Shown here piece by piece: positions 36,602 to 48,056 of a stretch of DNA of 64,000 bases (position 1 is its first letter; each line of letters opens with the position of its first letter). Origin of the DNA: Thamnaconus septentrionalis (taxonomy: Eukaryota > Chordata > Actinopteri > Tetraodontiformes > Monacanthidae); contig CM020504.1 in NCBI GenBank assembly GCA_009823395.1, forward strand, positions 22,182,040 through 22,246,039. Direction: 5' to 3'. Position numbers and translations under genes: made by a program. The notes under the pieces were generated by a model. That model was not told where the DNA came from and did no database searches. It worked only from the letters and a program-made list of their open reading frames with translations.

Positions 36602-38640
36602 CCTACAGGCTCAGCAAACCCGATATCGGGAAGCTGTGCTGTAAATTACAAAATGCAGTTCCCTGTACGTGCACAACATCCCAACCTCCTCACATTTTTG
36701 TAATTTGTCAAGGTATTGAGTTGTAAAACATTCACTTTGCAGCAACGCAGGCTATTGTTGCATCGTCACGTTCCTGAACCGTCATCTCTACCTCATCGCC
36801 ACAGCAAACCTAATTCAGGCCTCCACACACACAAGACTTTGCACACACAGTGGACAAGGCGGAGAGAGATTGTGTGTTTTATTGGCTCAAAGAAAAATGG
36901 AAAGCAGGTCTCCAACATGTTGGACTAGACAGAGGTGCTCTGAGCAGAGGGCCGCTGGGTCTCTGATGTCACGCCAACAGGTAGTCCACAGTGCGGAGGA
37001 GGGCGTGTTCAATTTAGTGCCTGGCAGACAGCTGGCGAGACATGTGAGACATGAAAGTAACAGCTTAACCAGTCCACCCACCTACTTCCTCCTCTACCAG
37101 CTATGAACCAGTCAAACTACACCGACCAACCTCAGTCCCGACCAACTACTCATCTATCCACCTAACTAAATGTGCATGTCACTACTAACCAAGTGAGCTT
37201 CTAACCAGGCAGTACGCTTAACTACCTTTCAGCACCCCAAATAACCAACAACCTCCCTGCGAGTCATCAGGTGTGATTTTGGGTTTGGTGTCTTTGCCCA
37301 ACGCTTTTGCTAAGACATATCCTCTTTTTTTCTTTTGTCACGCATTTCTAAGAAATGAAGTGTTTTTTTTTTTTTCAATCTAATGAGCACAATTTCCATT
37401 CCATCAGTACGGTGGGAGGAAATAAAGGCTCGCTCCTAAATGCCAAATGCTGTGTCGTTTGTGCTCTCGGGCTGCATTTACAGCTCCTTCATTACATTTT
37501 TAAGCCATCATAAGGTCAACCGCCTCACTCGACAGTCCTTTATCGTGGCATTACGATGTACGCTTGGCCTCTTTTAAGTCATTACCTCACCAGCAGGTGT
37601 TCCAGCGTGCTGCCAGGACAAACACACACCGACTCCATCCCAATTAACTCACGTCTTTTACACGTTGTCGGGTGGGTGATGCAGACGCCAGTGCTTGGGT
37701 GGAAACTGTACTGAATACAGTGAAAAAAAAACACACAAAAAAAAAATTGAATTGTATTCTTCTCAAGTTTTGTCACAAGCTGTTCAGTGGAAGGTGGCAG
37801 TCTGTTGGAAGCTGGAATCTCCAGAGGATAGGATGCCGAAGCCGCCGGGGGACTGATTGTGTTACCGTTGATTGTGGCAGGTCGTCGGTGGAGCCTCTAA
37901 CACCCTGGGACAGCAGCCAAGTGTGCGAGGGGATGAGCTGCCAGTCGAGACTCTCGCCGCCTCAACTTCCATTTGCGCGTCCCGCTCTTCTTTGTCTACG
38001 TGCGCGCCATATGGCACAACACCGGCGTGGGTTTTTCGCTTCCTCTGCCTTCTGTTTGCATTTTTACAGACTTTCATTGCACCCTTTTTTATTTCATTTT
38101 ATTTTTTTTTATTTTTGTTTGCTGTTGGTCCGCTGCTTGACATTTTGGTGGTTTGATACAAGTGTGCTTGATGTTTTTTGCTTATTGCTTTATTTGTGGC
38201 CTGCGGGAGCTTTAATTAGCGCGCACCCACAGCCATAAACTTCTCGCTGCCATAAAATCCTCGGCTCAGGTGGGGCTGCCGTGCATGTAAACATCGCTGC
38301 TGATGCAGGGAGCGGCTGCTGCGAGCTGCCCCTCAGGGTTCCATCCCATCTAAGTAAGTCTTAGGATTCCAGTGTCCTTCAAAGCGCACGCTGCATCATG
38401 AGCATGACCGGGCTGCGTATCTTGACAGTATTTTGACATGTGCTTACACATTGTTGCTCACCACAGGCTCTGCTCAGTAACTAGCACACGATGCACCTCC
38501 TCCTCTCACTAGTCGAATAGAAGGTGTCTGAATCCAAACAGCTCATTATTCAACCCTTGTATTTTATGCAGGAGGTAAATTGTGCAAACACATTTCTATG
38601 GCCATTTTATGTCCAAGAGGACAAAATTCAACTTAATTTT
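36602..38640. other. Unique non-coding DNA with a degenerate C/A/T-rich tract
   Basis: No gene was recognised. 37066-37257 is poor in G and full of variants of CCAACTA/CTAACCA, which looks like a decayed minisatellite. The 188-codon frame at 37672-38238 is low in complexity at its ends and has no recognised domain. Poly-T occurs at 37364-37376. Confidence 0.45.
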
Positions 38641-39180
38641 AATTTAATTTAAAAAATTATTAAACAGTTTATTTCTTTTTACAGTTTGGATACATGAGAT
38701 GACAAGCTGCAGTTCACATAAATTACCATGAAGCGAAAAACACAATACAAAGACGAACAAAGAGAAGATGTGGGAATATGATAGCAGCAGAAGAGTGAAC
38801 AGTTTGACATAAAGTAGGATATTTATTTTTACTACAAATACAACACACAGTATGTGACATGCACACAGAAAGAAAAGCAGTATGAAATACAGACACACTG
38901 AGTTTAATGAAAATTGAATTTGAGTAGAAAACCGCACACTCATGTGACAAAAGCAGTTAAATCTATTGGGAAACAGCAACAAAATAACACAATTTGAGTT
39001 GATGCGGTTGTCTCGTAAATTGGACATTTTAAAAGAACTGATGCTTTCCTGTTGCTCTGCAGAGCAAAGATTATTTTCTTCTCTTTTCATTTCCGTGGCA
39101 CTATAGAAGACCCTCAGTGTTGTAGCAAAATATAATGGCAGGTAGTCTGTCTCGCGCACCATAAAATCTATCTTCATTTC
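38641..39180 (-). other. Possible minus-strand 3' UTR-like sequence
   Basis: Read on the minus strand, this AT-rich segment ends with AAGAAATAAACTGTTTAATAA (38660-38680), which contains an AATAAA polyadenylation signal. Its base composition is typical of vertebrate 3' untranslated sequence. A 177-codon frame spans it but is rich in Phe, Leu, Cys and Ser and has no domain I recognise, so I do not call it a protein. No upstream coding exon was found. Confidence 0.2.
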
Positions 39181-39497
39181 CTCTGGCTTCCAAGATGCAC
39201 ATCAAACCATCCTAATGTGTAAATAAATAAATTTAAAAAATCCTGCATGGAGCAACAGACCATATTTGATTATATGCATATTGCATGCATCTAAATTATA
39301 AATGCGACCCCCCCGGTGAGATGTGCAGGGGAAAATAAGTAGTCAGCGTGGACACAGCCACACATTACAGCCAATACTGACTCCTCAATCTGCTGCTGCT
39401 GCTGCCGCCTTTCCTTCACATGCCTGTGCAATTTCCATCATAATAACTGTAAAGGTTTATGAGCCAATGTGTGTGCGTGTACAAGCATATACAAGCT
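39181..39497. other. Unique non-coding DNA
   Basis: No gene was recognised. A short CTG run near 39391-39405 produces an alanine stretch in one frame. Confidence 0.5.
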
Positions 39498-39526
39498 TGT
39501 GTGTGTGTGTGTGTGTGTGCGCGCGC
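39498..39526. repeat. (GT)n running into GCGCGCGC
   Basis: About 11 GT units followed by GCGCGCGC. The whole block alternates purine and pyrimidine and is a strong Z-DNA candidate. Confidence 0.95.
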
Positions 39527-40738
39527 CCCATATGCATGGACATGTATGCTCCCAAATGAACAATAAACCAAATAGAAGGCTGCAAAAGAAATAATCAGAA
39601 AAGGGAAGTCTTGGGATTTATAGGCGAAGCATGAGCCTTCAGGAGTCACGCAGGAACGTTAAATATTGCAGCGGCTCTGCGGGCACGCTCCTTCATGCTC
39701 CCATCTGCACGGGCTCAGCATGCTGACATTTGCGCATGTGCACAAAGTGCATTTCAGTGGGTGGATCTCTGATTAGTTCATCAGCAGTCTTTGGCCGGAA
39801 TACAAAACATCGTTCTCAATTTGATTTTTGTTCTGTTCCAATCAAGGCCCCAACCCACCATCCAAAACAAAAAAAGAAAAAGAAAAGAAGAAGGGCTTCA
39901 GCGGCACCGCGACATGTGTAGAGCAGGGCGCGTTTGACAGATGAGGTTGGCTTGATTTAGGAGGGGCGGAGACTGGTGATCACTGAGAGCCAAGGAGTGA
40001 AATGGGGCGAGGAGGGTAAGAATAGTTGAAGAGAGATAAATGAATGGCGTATGGGAGCAATAGGTGGATATTGATAATAAATGGCACCAGATGAAAGTGT
40101 GCCGCTGGAGGAAACGTGGATGAAGAGTGGTGGAGGCGGTGGAGTGCGAGGGGAGATCGAGCCCCCCTCCAAAAGGACAACACTGATGTATGATTACACC
40201 ATTATATTATTAGAACCTCTTCATCGCTCTTCTCTGTCTGTCTCTTCACCTCAGTCTCAAAACTCATTTCACAGCCAAATCTTCCATTTTTCACCCTCTG
40301 TCCTGTTTGCCTTTTTTGTTCTCTTCCTATTTGTCCGCTATCAGCGTGAACCATGCGGCCATGCGCCATGGCCTGTCTTTATCAGTGTTTCTGCGGGCGA
40401 CGGTAATCAATTGCATCTCTGTCTGCCGCTCCATTAAGCGCAGCAGCGCAAGTTTCTTCTTACAGTCTCATCACCCCTGCTTTGGTTCTCCTCCTCGGCC
40501 GGCTCTACCAGCTCCTTTCTTTGCTTCCTTCATCCACGCTGGTGTAAGATGAGCTCATCTATTTTCTGATCCTAATCCCCGTGCGACCAAACAGCATTCT
40601 GCATGAACTGGACTCTGTTTTCGTTTGGGTAATTCACATCATTTTTTCTGGAACAAAAACAACAGCGTTTAAAACCAGCCAAATTGTTCACTTCTTTTTT
40701 AAATGTCCAAGAAAATTGTGATAAACTATTCAACTCTA
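39527..40738. other. Unique non-coding DNA
   Basis: No gene was recognised. The overlapping frames at 39957-40552 are chance readings without a domain. Confidence 0.5.
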
Positions 40739-41068
40739 TCATTGAAAATCCATGCATCCATAGATCCGTTTTCCGTACCTGCTTATTCCTGCTCAGGGTC
40801 ACCGGGGTCTGGTGGAACTGCTCCCAGCTGAAGGGCGAAGTCAAACAACCAAAGAAACAAACAACCATTTGCACTCACGGATGGATTTAGAGTTCCCAGT
40901 TCACCTCACATGCGTGCTTTTGGATTGTGGGAGGAAGCTGGAGAACCCGGAGAGAACCCATGCAGACACTGGGAGAACATGCAAACTCCCAGAATCAAAC
41001 CCACAACCTTCTTGCTGTGAAGCGACAGCGCTAACCACTGTGCCACTGTGTCGCCCTCAATGAAAATC
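40739..41068 (-). mobile_element. tRNA-derived SINE (V-SINE type), diverged copy
   Basis: It has the same order as the copy at 20 kb when read on the minus strand: tRNA-like head with A-box-like GTGGCACAGTGGTTAGCGCT (about 41027-41046), centre with CCTCCCACAATCC, then the tail. It has lost part of the body near 40845-40880 and part of the tRNA-related region. The target-site duplication is 12 bp with one mismatch (TCATTGAAAATC at 40739-40750, TCAATGAAAATC at 41057-41068). The simple-repeat tail has decayed to CATGCATCCAT. It is older than the other two minus-strand copies. Confidence 0.88.
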
Positions 41069-43938
41069 ACCACCAACCACCAACCAATCATAGACACTGT
41101 AGAAAAAGGGACAATAACAGCTCCTGTCGGTTCGTAGTTTCAACCGAATCGTTAGGTGACGGTGAGAGAAGGACAAACTTTATCAAACAAAATATTGCAA
41201 AGCTCTAAATGTCGACGTTGTTTCACGATCAGTAACCGCTAACGACCCTACCTGCAGCCAATAGCCTGTGTCCGCCCAAAGAGGAGGAGTCTTATGAGCC
41301 TCGTAAAGGCATAAAGGACGAATCGTAAAGCCGATCAAGGTTAGTTCTAAAAACATCGTATAGAACATTAGCGAGGTTTATGCGCTCTGCTGAGGGGAGG
41401 GGGGAGGGGGACATGTATATGTGGTTGTTACAAAACAGCTGATGCAATGTATCAGATCGCTGATTAAATCAGAAGGTAAACAGGTAGCTGGTAACTCACC
41501 AACTGTCAGCGCGGGCGGCCTGGCCGAGCCTCGAGGAGTGTGTGTGGAATACGGAGAGGAGACGTGACCGCGTGGCCACTTGAACTCAATCAACCCCAAG
41601 AAACGTGAGAATTGTAGCATTTGCATGCAGATGTGGATGTGTTGTAGCATGGCCAGCACTGTCGTGTCTGTCTTGATAAATTGCTGAGAATTTGCTCCAA
41701 AAGACTCTTTTTCTTTGTTTTACCTGTTTTATTTTTTGTTGGTTTGTTTGTGTTGTTTGTTGTTGTTTTTTTTGTTTTTTTGCCGTAGAGCAATGGCATG
41801 CCGAGCGCTCAGCAAAGAGACGCAGCTGTAGGGAAGTAATGAGATCCTTTAGGGGAGGCACTTACCTCGCAGCTTGACTTGTTGTCGCAGCCCGCTGCAC
41901 TGACGCACGCTAACAGAAACACGCAACCGCGGGGAGACAGTTGAGGTGATCCCATAATGGAGGCCACCTCCACGCTCATGTTCGCTTCCACTCCTCAGTG
42001 TGGGTTCCTGAAGAAGTACCCTGCGGTCTACAAGCAAAGCGAAGCAGGGATGTGGAGGGTGAGGTTGTAGATGGCCTTTTAACGCGAGCCCCAGACCTCA
42101 AGGTAACATTTTTTCTTTCCCTCCTTTTTTTTTAATTAACCCTGATGGCAATGACTATCCAACTTTAACCAAGTGATTACAAAAGCTAACATCTTCTCGG
42201 CGGACCTTTTAAAGTTGGAGAATTGCATCAGAATCCTTGACTTTGGAGGAATTGCTTGAGCTAATCAATGTGCCATGAAACTTTTCTGAAGAAAAAGGGC
42301 TAAAAAAAAAATAATGTTTGTTGCTGAATTCACTGCGGTACGTCATCTAATATGCACTTGTGGTTCCTCTAAACATAAAACACCACTTTCATCTGTTCTA
42401 TTTCTTTCTGTCTAAATAATTTGAACAGTACTTGACGTTCTGTCATCGCCTCTGCCATCCAGACCAAAGAGAGCAGAAACACTCTGGGCTAAAACATAAA
42501 TAATTAAAACAATAGGAGGCGTGGAAGGAACAGATTATCTTGTAGAGTGAATATGTTATGCCAAATGTTCCACCTTGGTCATTATAGATGTTATTAAACT
42601 CACCTCCACAAGAATAGAAGAGGGGAAATATGGAATCGGAGAAAGAATGAGTTTACCGAGTTGAATATTTATCAGACTTTATGCTGCTTTTCATGAGTGA
42701 ATACTTGTTGTCACGCAGACTATCACGTGCAATTTGTCCTTTTTCACCACCCAATGAAAGCCAACTAGAAAACTCGTCTTCTGAAAAAACAGGACTTTAG
42801 GTTTTTAAACTCAAGCGGATGCTGACATGCAGGTGTAGTTACAAGACTCGCTCACTGAGATCATTGTCACGAAAAGAGACGTGAGGGGAAAAAAAAGAAA
42901 GAAAAAAAAGGTTTTGAATGCAGTTTGGCTTCTCGGTAGACCCTGACTGAAGAGTCAGTGATTCTCCGCTGAAGTGGGATTGGAGGTCCTTGGTGCTTCT
43001 TTTCACAGTTTAGCTATTTTCAGGGCCTGTTCAGGTGAACTGACACAAGTCCTTTAAAAGGAATCAGTCAAAAACTCTAGAAAAAAGGGGAAAAAAGGAG
43101 CCACAAAGTCATCACTTGGCGCACCAGATGAAATGTCATCTAAATCATCAGGCTTCGTCTCATATCTATCAGCTAAAGAGCCCATAAAAGGCCATCTGGA
43201 GGGAGCAGCACAAGCTCAGAAGCTATTTGAACCAACATTCTGTCTGTCACATTCAGGAGGAACAATCCCATTCGTTCCAACTTGTTTAGCCAGGCGTCGT
43301 CAGGTCGAGGCTTTTGGTTGGTTCAACATTAGCCTTTTCTAAGCTTTGAGTCATTTATTCTTCCTGAAAATCAACAGGAAGTGACTGGGAGCCTTGCTGT
43401 TCCTACAGAATCACCCGTTCAGTTCCAACTCTGGTCTCCTCGGGCAAATTTCGAACTCTGCATCAACCCCTGGAGGCTTTGCCAGCGGTGCATGCACGTG
43501 TTTGAGGATACATTTGAGCCTTGTGAGCGTTCTCAACAGGTAGGTGGCACCTCAGATGGCAGTCAGAAAGATCCCTGCATCATTTCAGCCCATTGATGCT
43601 CGGAGATTCGGTGGTTCGGAGGAAACTTTTCATAAGTAGACCACCTGCTCCACCTGCTGATTGCTTTGCCTTCTCCCAGAATGCTGGACGTCACCTGCTG
43701 CAGTTGAACACCGCAGCCAGTGCTGCGATAGCCCTGCGGCAAAATAGCGCTTCCAAACTGGTGCATTTATCCACCCGGTTAATTCATAAAATTGTTAAAT
43801 ATTGAACACAAGTGCCGCCTGGATCAAAGCGGGGGAGAATTTGGTGTGTTTAGGGCTTTTATTTTTCTGTACTGTTGCCAAGAAACGTGCTTTTCATTTT
43901 CATTTGGTAACATGTTGAAGACCCAGCCTTGAATAAGC
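41069..43938. other. 2.9 kb of unique non-coding DNA
   Basis: No gene was recognised. A G-run block at 41392-41410 (GAGGGGAGGGGGGAGGGGG) has G-quadruplex potential. A GT/T-rich stretch at 41730-41780 gives Cys/Phe/Val frames. The 42100-43100 part is AT-rich with A-rich tracts near 42302 and 42890. Confidence 0.45.
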
Positions 43939-43954
43939 TGTGTGTGTGTGTGTG
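43939..43954. repeat. Short (TG)8
   Basis: Eight TG units. Confidence 0.85.
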
Positions 43955-45930
43955 CCTTAGCAGTACTGCGGTTCCCGTAAACCCGAGCGAGTCTGATGAC
44001 AGCAGAGTTTTGTCATCGCCCAGGAACCATTCGGCGCCACCGTCATCTGCACCTCGGCCATCAGGCTCAGGGTTTTATTGTATTCGGGCTCACCAACACT
44101 CGTCCTAAAAGAAGTAATAGAAGCCTTTTAATGAGGACTGTAAAAAGAAGGGGTCCAGAGGGAAGATTAATCGGTTGCAGCCGTATAAAAAGAAAAACGA
44201 GAACAACGTCGTGGCTGTGGTGAAATAACGTGTCGGTGGAGTCACGCTGCTTCTGATCCCTCTGCCTGATCAGCAGCTGGCGTCCAATAAGAAAGATGCA
44301 GAGCCAAGACATCGGCTGAGGTTGTGGCATTAGACAACGTTATTAGCCTCCTTAAAGTATCCCTGCACGGCCCTTTGAAGTGGCAGCTACCAGATCCGCT
44401 CTCAGCTCCACCACATTTACAGAATAACAGTATAGAGCAAGAGGTTGAAGGAGAAGTCACAACGAGCAACGCTGCAGGCTTTATGTTTGTTTCATGTCCG
44501 TCATGTGGTAAGCTGGGAGCGCTGGGACAAAGCAGGCTTGTTGATGATGTCATCAAGGGATCCTGTTGACCAAGAGTTCTGTTGAAGTCAGAGGTGCTTT
44601 TTGGAGGACAGAAGAATGGATTTTTTTTTTTTAATCTTTGCCATTTGGAGGGATTTCATTGACATTCTGGAGACACATATTGTAAAATATTGCTAATTCA
44701 AATGCACAATGAATGTTGTTGAATATTATTCAAAAACAAGATTTTTACCTCATTAACACTGACAAACATTTGGAGGCAACTCATAAGTTTATCACAATTG
44801 CTAATTAGAATAACTGACATAACAGTGACAAATATTCAAAAACATGAATAATTAAAATGTTTTTTTTTTTACTATTCAACTACATGTGAATGACATCAGT
44901 GACAGCCTGCATATTTGATAGGATAACCCAAAAAAGACAACTAAACAGAAATTCAGATTAAGCTAATCATAATTAATTATTTATAACTTCACTGAGACAC
45001 TATTAAAAAAAACACATTATAAACATTACAGGAATCAGGAAGTACAGAGTAGCCAAACTGCCGGACGTGCATTAGAGTGCCGCCTTCTTCCCCACAGGAC
45101 GTGTGTGCATTCCAAACAGCTGCCGGTGAAACTTTCTAAGACTCACAGTGGAATTCTTTCTATAAACTCTGTCTGCCTGCTGAGAATCTATATGCGCTCT
45201 CTCACTCCTTCGCTCCTTCTCTCTCGACCACATCAGTGCGGTGCTCACTCGCTTGCCTGACGGTAGCCTCGTTCTTTAATTTGTAGCACAAAATGCCGAC
45301 ATCAACATATTCCGAGCTGCTCCAAGTGGAGAATATTCTGCTGGAATCACATCGAGAATCTTTGCTGTAAAAAAAAAAAAAGGAAAAGAAAAGAAAAAGA
45401 TTTTCTTTGCAGCCGATTTTTTGATTGTGTATTTTGCCAGTGGTGGCAACACTTGTTAGAGGTTGTCCCCTTTGCACTATATTGATGTAAAGCCTCAGAA
45501 TTTAGCTTGTTGACAAACAAGGACTTTATGGCTGCATGTGCGACTTTTATTCTGTTAAGCCTTGTGTAATTCTTTCAACAGGAAACTGAGCTTGGTGGTT
45601 TTGTTGATGGTTTAAACCAAAGTTCAGCGAATTTGAAGCAAACATCTTTGGTTAGTTTGGGGACAGGGCTGTCTGATTGTCAAGACAGTCTGTTCAGGAA
45701 TGTGTCTTCTCTGCACTCCTCTTTTTCTGTTTAATTTCTTTCAAGACGTTCGCCGCCGGGGTATGAGGTTGCTGCACAAATGAAAACCTCAGATCCGAAC
45801 TTGTGCGGCCCAATTAGGAGGACGCCACGTCCTGCCCAGCAAGGTGGATCCCATTGTGCAGCAGCCGCAGACAAGGAACAGGGGCTACAAACGGCTTGTT
45901 CTTGTTCACCGGTTTCAGCTGAGCTGAATG
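43955..45930. other. Unique non-coding DNA
   Basis: No gene was recognised. AT-rich with poly-T at 44622-44632 and 44861-44870 and poly-A at 45369-45380. The short frames on both strands have no domain. Confidence 0.5.
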
Positions 45931-46124
45931 TTAAAGAGGTATTTCGTCAAAAATTTTAATTTTGCCCTTTAACTAGTTGTCATTGGGTTAATAGATCCAT
46001 ACGACCATTCTGGACTTTGGCAGAACATATAACATATTATGCCACCGCACTGCTGTTGTGGCGTCGCTGAATTAGTGAGAGACACTGTGTGAAATTTCAA
46101 TTTGGGGTGAATTCCACCATTAAA
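45931..46124. mobile_element. Decayed short DNA element (MITE-like)
   Basis: The left end TTAAAGAGGTATTTCGTCAA and the reverse complement of the right end, TTTAATGGTGGAATTCACCC, are mutated forms of the TTAAAGGGATAGTTCACCC-type terminus common in teleost short DNA elements. Both ends continue into AAATTTYAA-type sequence, so an imperfect terminal inverted repeat is present. There is no coding capacity. Family and target duplication are undetermined. Confidence 0.45.
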
Positions 46125-46142
46125 TACTTAAATATTAAATAC

Positions 46143-46202
46143 TGCCCAACAAAGCCTCAGTTTACTATTATGTACAATAATTAATTGAGGCTTTGTTGAG
46201 CA
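46143..46202. repeat. 17 bp hairpin with one mismatch
   Basis: The left arm TGCCCAACAAAGCCTCA (46143-46159) and right arm TGAGGCTTTGTTGAGCA (46186-46202) are complementary at 16 of 17 positions around a 26-base AT-rich loop. It sits 18 bases after the MITE-like remnant. It may be part of another foldback element or an isolated hairpin. Confidence 0.85.
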
Positions 46203-48023
46203 AAAAAACAATGTTCAAAATGTAATGACTTTTGAAAACAGCTGGACAATAGTAAAGCCATCTGACTTCACATCAGCTGCAGCACAACACAGAGCTCCGT
46301 CCATCAGATGGACAATGCTCAGCCTCGTTCATATGTCCTAGTGGGGCAGAACAGGGCAGCGGGAATGCAGCCTTCCTCCCTGCGGCCGAGAGGACGTTAA
46401 CAGCGTGGTGCCTGGTTGGCGGAGGCCTTCTTTTTTGTTTGTTTCTTTTCCCTTTCTTCTTTTTTTTTGCTGTGTAACCTTTCAACACGGGATGCAAGGA
46501 CAGAGGCGCGCTTTCGTGGTGATGCTTCTCTGATCTGATGCGTGTCGGCGACTTGAAGGCTCCTCAGTAGCTGCCTGACATCTCCAGTAGTTTTCACTTT
46601 TTCAATCACGAGTTCAACAATCATTATTTTATCGCAGGCACCGGTCCAAGTCCATTTGCTTCCAGTAATTTGTACATTTGTTAAAAGCGATGGTGGAAAA
46701 AGGTTTTTGTGGCTTGGAGCACCCAGCGATGTGGCTAAAGGCGGTTCACGCTCCTTCCTGGTGTAGGTCTTCAAGGTTTGATCACCCTTCTGATTTGGAA
46801 ACTCTGCTCTCGCTGTGCAAATGGGTGCCGTTTTTGTTGTTGCTGTTCGATGGCTTTTGTGCAGTAACAAAAAAGAAAAGAAAAACAGAGCGCGGCGCTG
46901 CGGCTCCATCGCTCAGCCAGTGACACGGCTGCTTAATCAATAGAACGATCTGCAGAGTTTTGTTCTTCTCCTGTCGTGTCACGCTCAGAGGCTACTGCCA
47001 CGCTTGCTGCAACATTCATCCCAAATATAAAATAAATAAATAAAAAAATGAATGAATAAAGTGAAATTTACCATATTACATTGAGGATGACTCATATCCT
47101 CTTTGATGTTATCGTAGCTTTAAAGACGTTTTAGAGAGCGACTGCAGATCTCAGTAGAGTTCTGGATCTAGTGAAAACCTCAGTTTACCTTTTCTTAAAT
47201 GTTTTGTTGGGTTTCTAGTGCAGTGTTTTTATCAGGAGGCTGCAAACAGCAGGCTAAATATGCGATTTACTAGCTTTACCTGGATCATCTTAATCAATAT
47301 TTAGTTCTTTTCTGCTTTGTTTTAGTTTGTTGTTCCTTTGGGGATATCTAATCATGGGGAAATGCTGCGCTGCATTTCTTCCCCCCACTTTCCCTCTGTT
47401 GTGGCCGTGCACGTGTGTCGACGTGCACCTGAGGTGCGAGCCAGAAGGGGGCGAGGCCGAGAGGGCGAGCCGGCAGAGAAGAAGAAAAATGGGAAATGGA
47501 ATGGATGCGTGTGTCTCGACACGCTGAGCATGAGTCAGGTGGAAGAACTGTTAAACCCCCCCCATCTCCGCCAGGGAGCCAAAATGAAATCACCCTCCTC
47601 CCCCTCCCCACCCCTCCCACCACTCTTCAATATCACCAATCTGACTCAGCAGCGGCTTATTGTTCTTTTCTCTTCATTCCTATTGCTCTCCAGTCACCTC
47701 TTAACGTCGTCCCTGAGCCTCTCGCCCTCCGCAGTGCCGCGAGCGGCCGAGGGAAGCAACCCGAGGTCCTGCATTTATCTGTTATTTTCCACTCTCCTTG
47801 GCTGCCCGCTGCCCCCGCCTCCACCCGCCGCCCTCCCCGTCTCTTATGTTTTCTCCCCACGTGCTTGGCGCTGCTGATGGCCCCGCTGCAAAGTCATTAA
47901 TTCCCAACACAGTGTGAGCGTGGAGCGCGACACCGGAGGAGAGCGAGACTGAAACGTTCACGGAGCCGCATCCTTCTGATCCCTGAGCCAAAAGAAAAAT
48001 ATCCCCGTGGGCCACGGCGCTCG
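46203..48023. other. Unique non-coding DNA with CpG-rich part
   Basis: No gene was recognised. 47400-47520 and 47700-47960 are GC-rich with frequent CpGs. CCAGAAGGGGGCGA at 47440-47453 resembles a CTCF core. The frames of 134 to 179 codons here overlap on both strands, are Pro/Ser/Leu rich and lack a domain, as expected for chance frames in GC-rich DNA. Confidence 0.45.
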
Positions 48024-48056
48024 CGTGTGTGTGTGTGTGTGCGTGTGCTTGTGTGG
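48024..48056. repeat. (GT)n microsatellite
   Basis: About 9 GT units with flanking GCGTGTGCTTGTGTG. Confidence 0.92.

Noticed and set aside
37672..38238. 188-codon plus-strand open frame
   Set aside because: Lys-rich start from an A-rich tract, Phe/Leu-rich end from T-rich DNA, no domain, and a second frame overlaps it. It fits chance.
38644..39177. 177-codon minus-strand open frame with apparent membrane segments
   Set aside because: The hydrophobic stretches come from T-rich sequence. The AATAAA near its end suggests untranslated or random AT-rich DNA rather than a membrane protein.
41069..41391. Possible DNA transposon downstream of the SINE
   Set aside because: Some words look repeat-like, but no inverted termini or target duplication could be found.
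46397..46909. 170-codon minus-strand open frame
   Set aside because: Lys/Arg-rich ends from A-rich tracts, no domain, no splice or promoter context.
47338..47877. 179-codon plus-strand open frame in GC-rich DNA
   Set aside because: Pro/Ser/Leu-rich, overlapped by frames on both strands, no recognised domain. Long chance frames are expected in GC-rich sequence.
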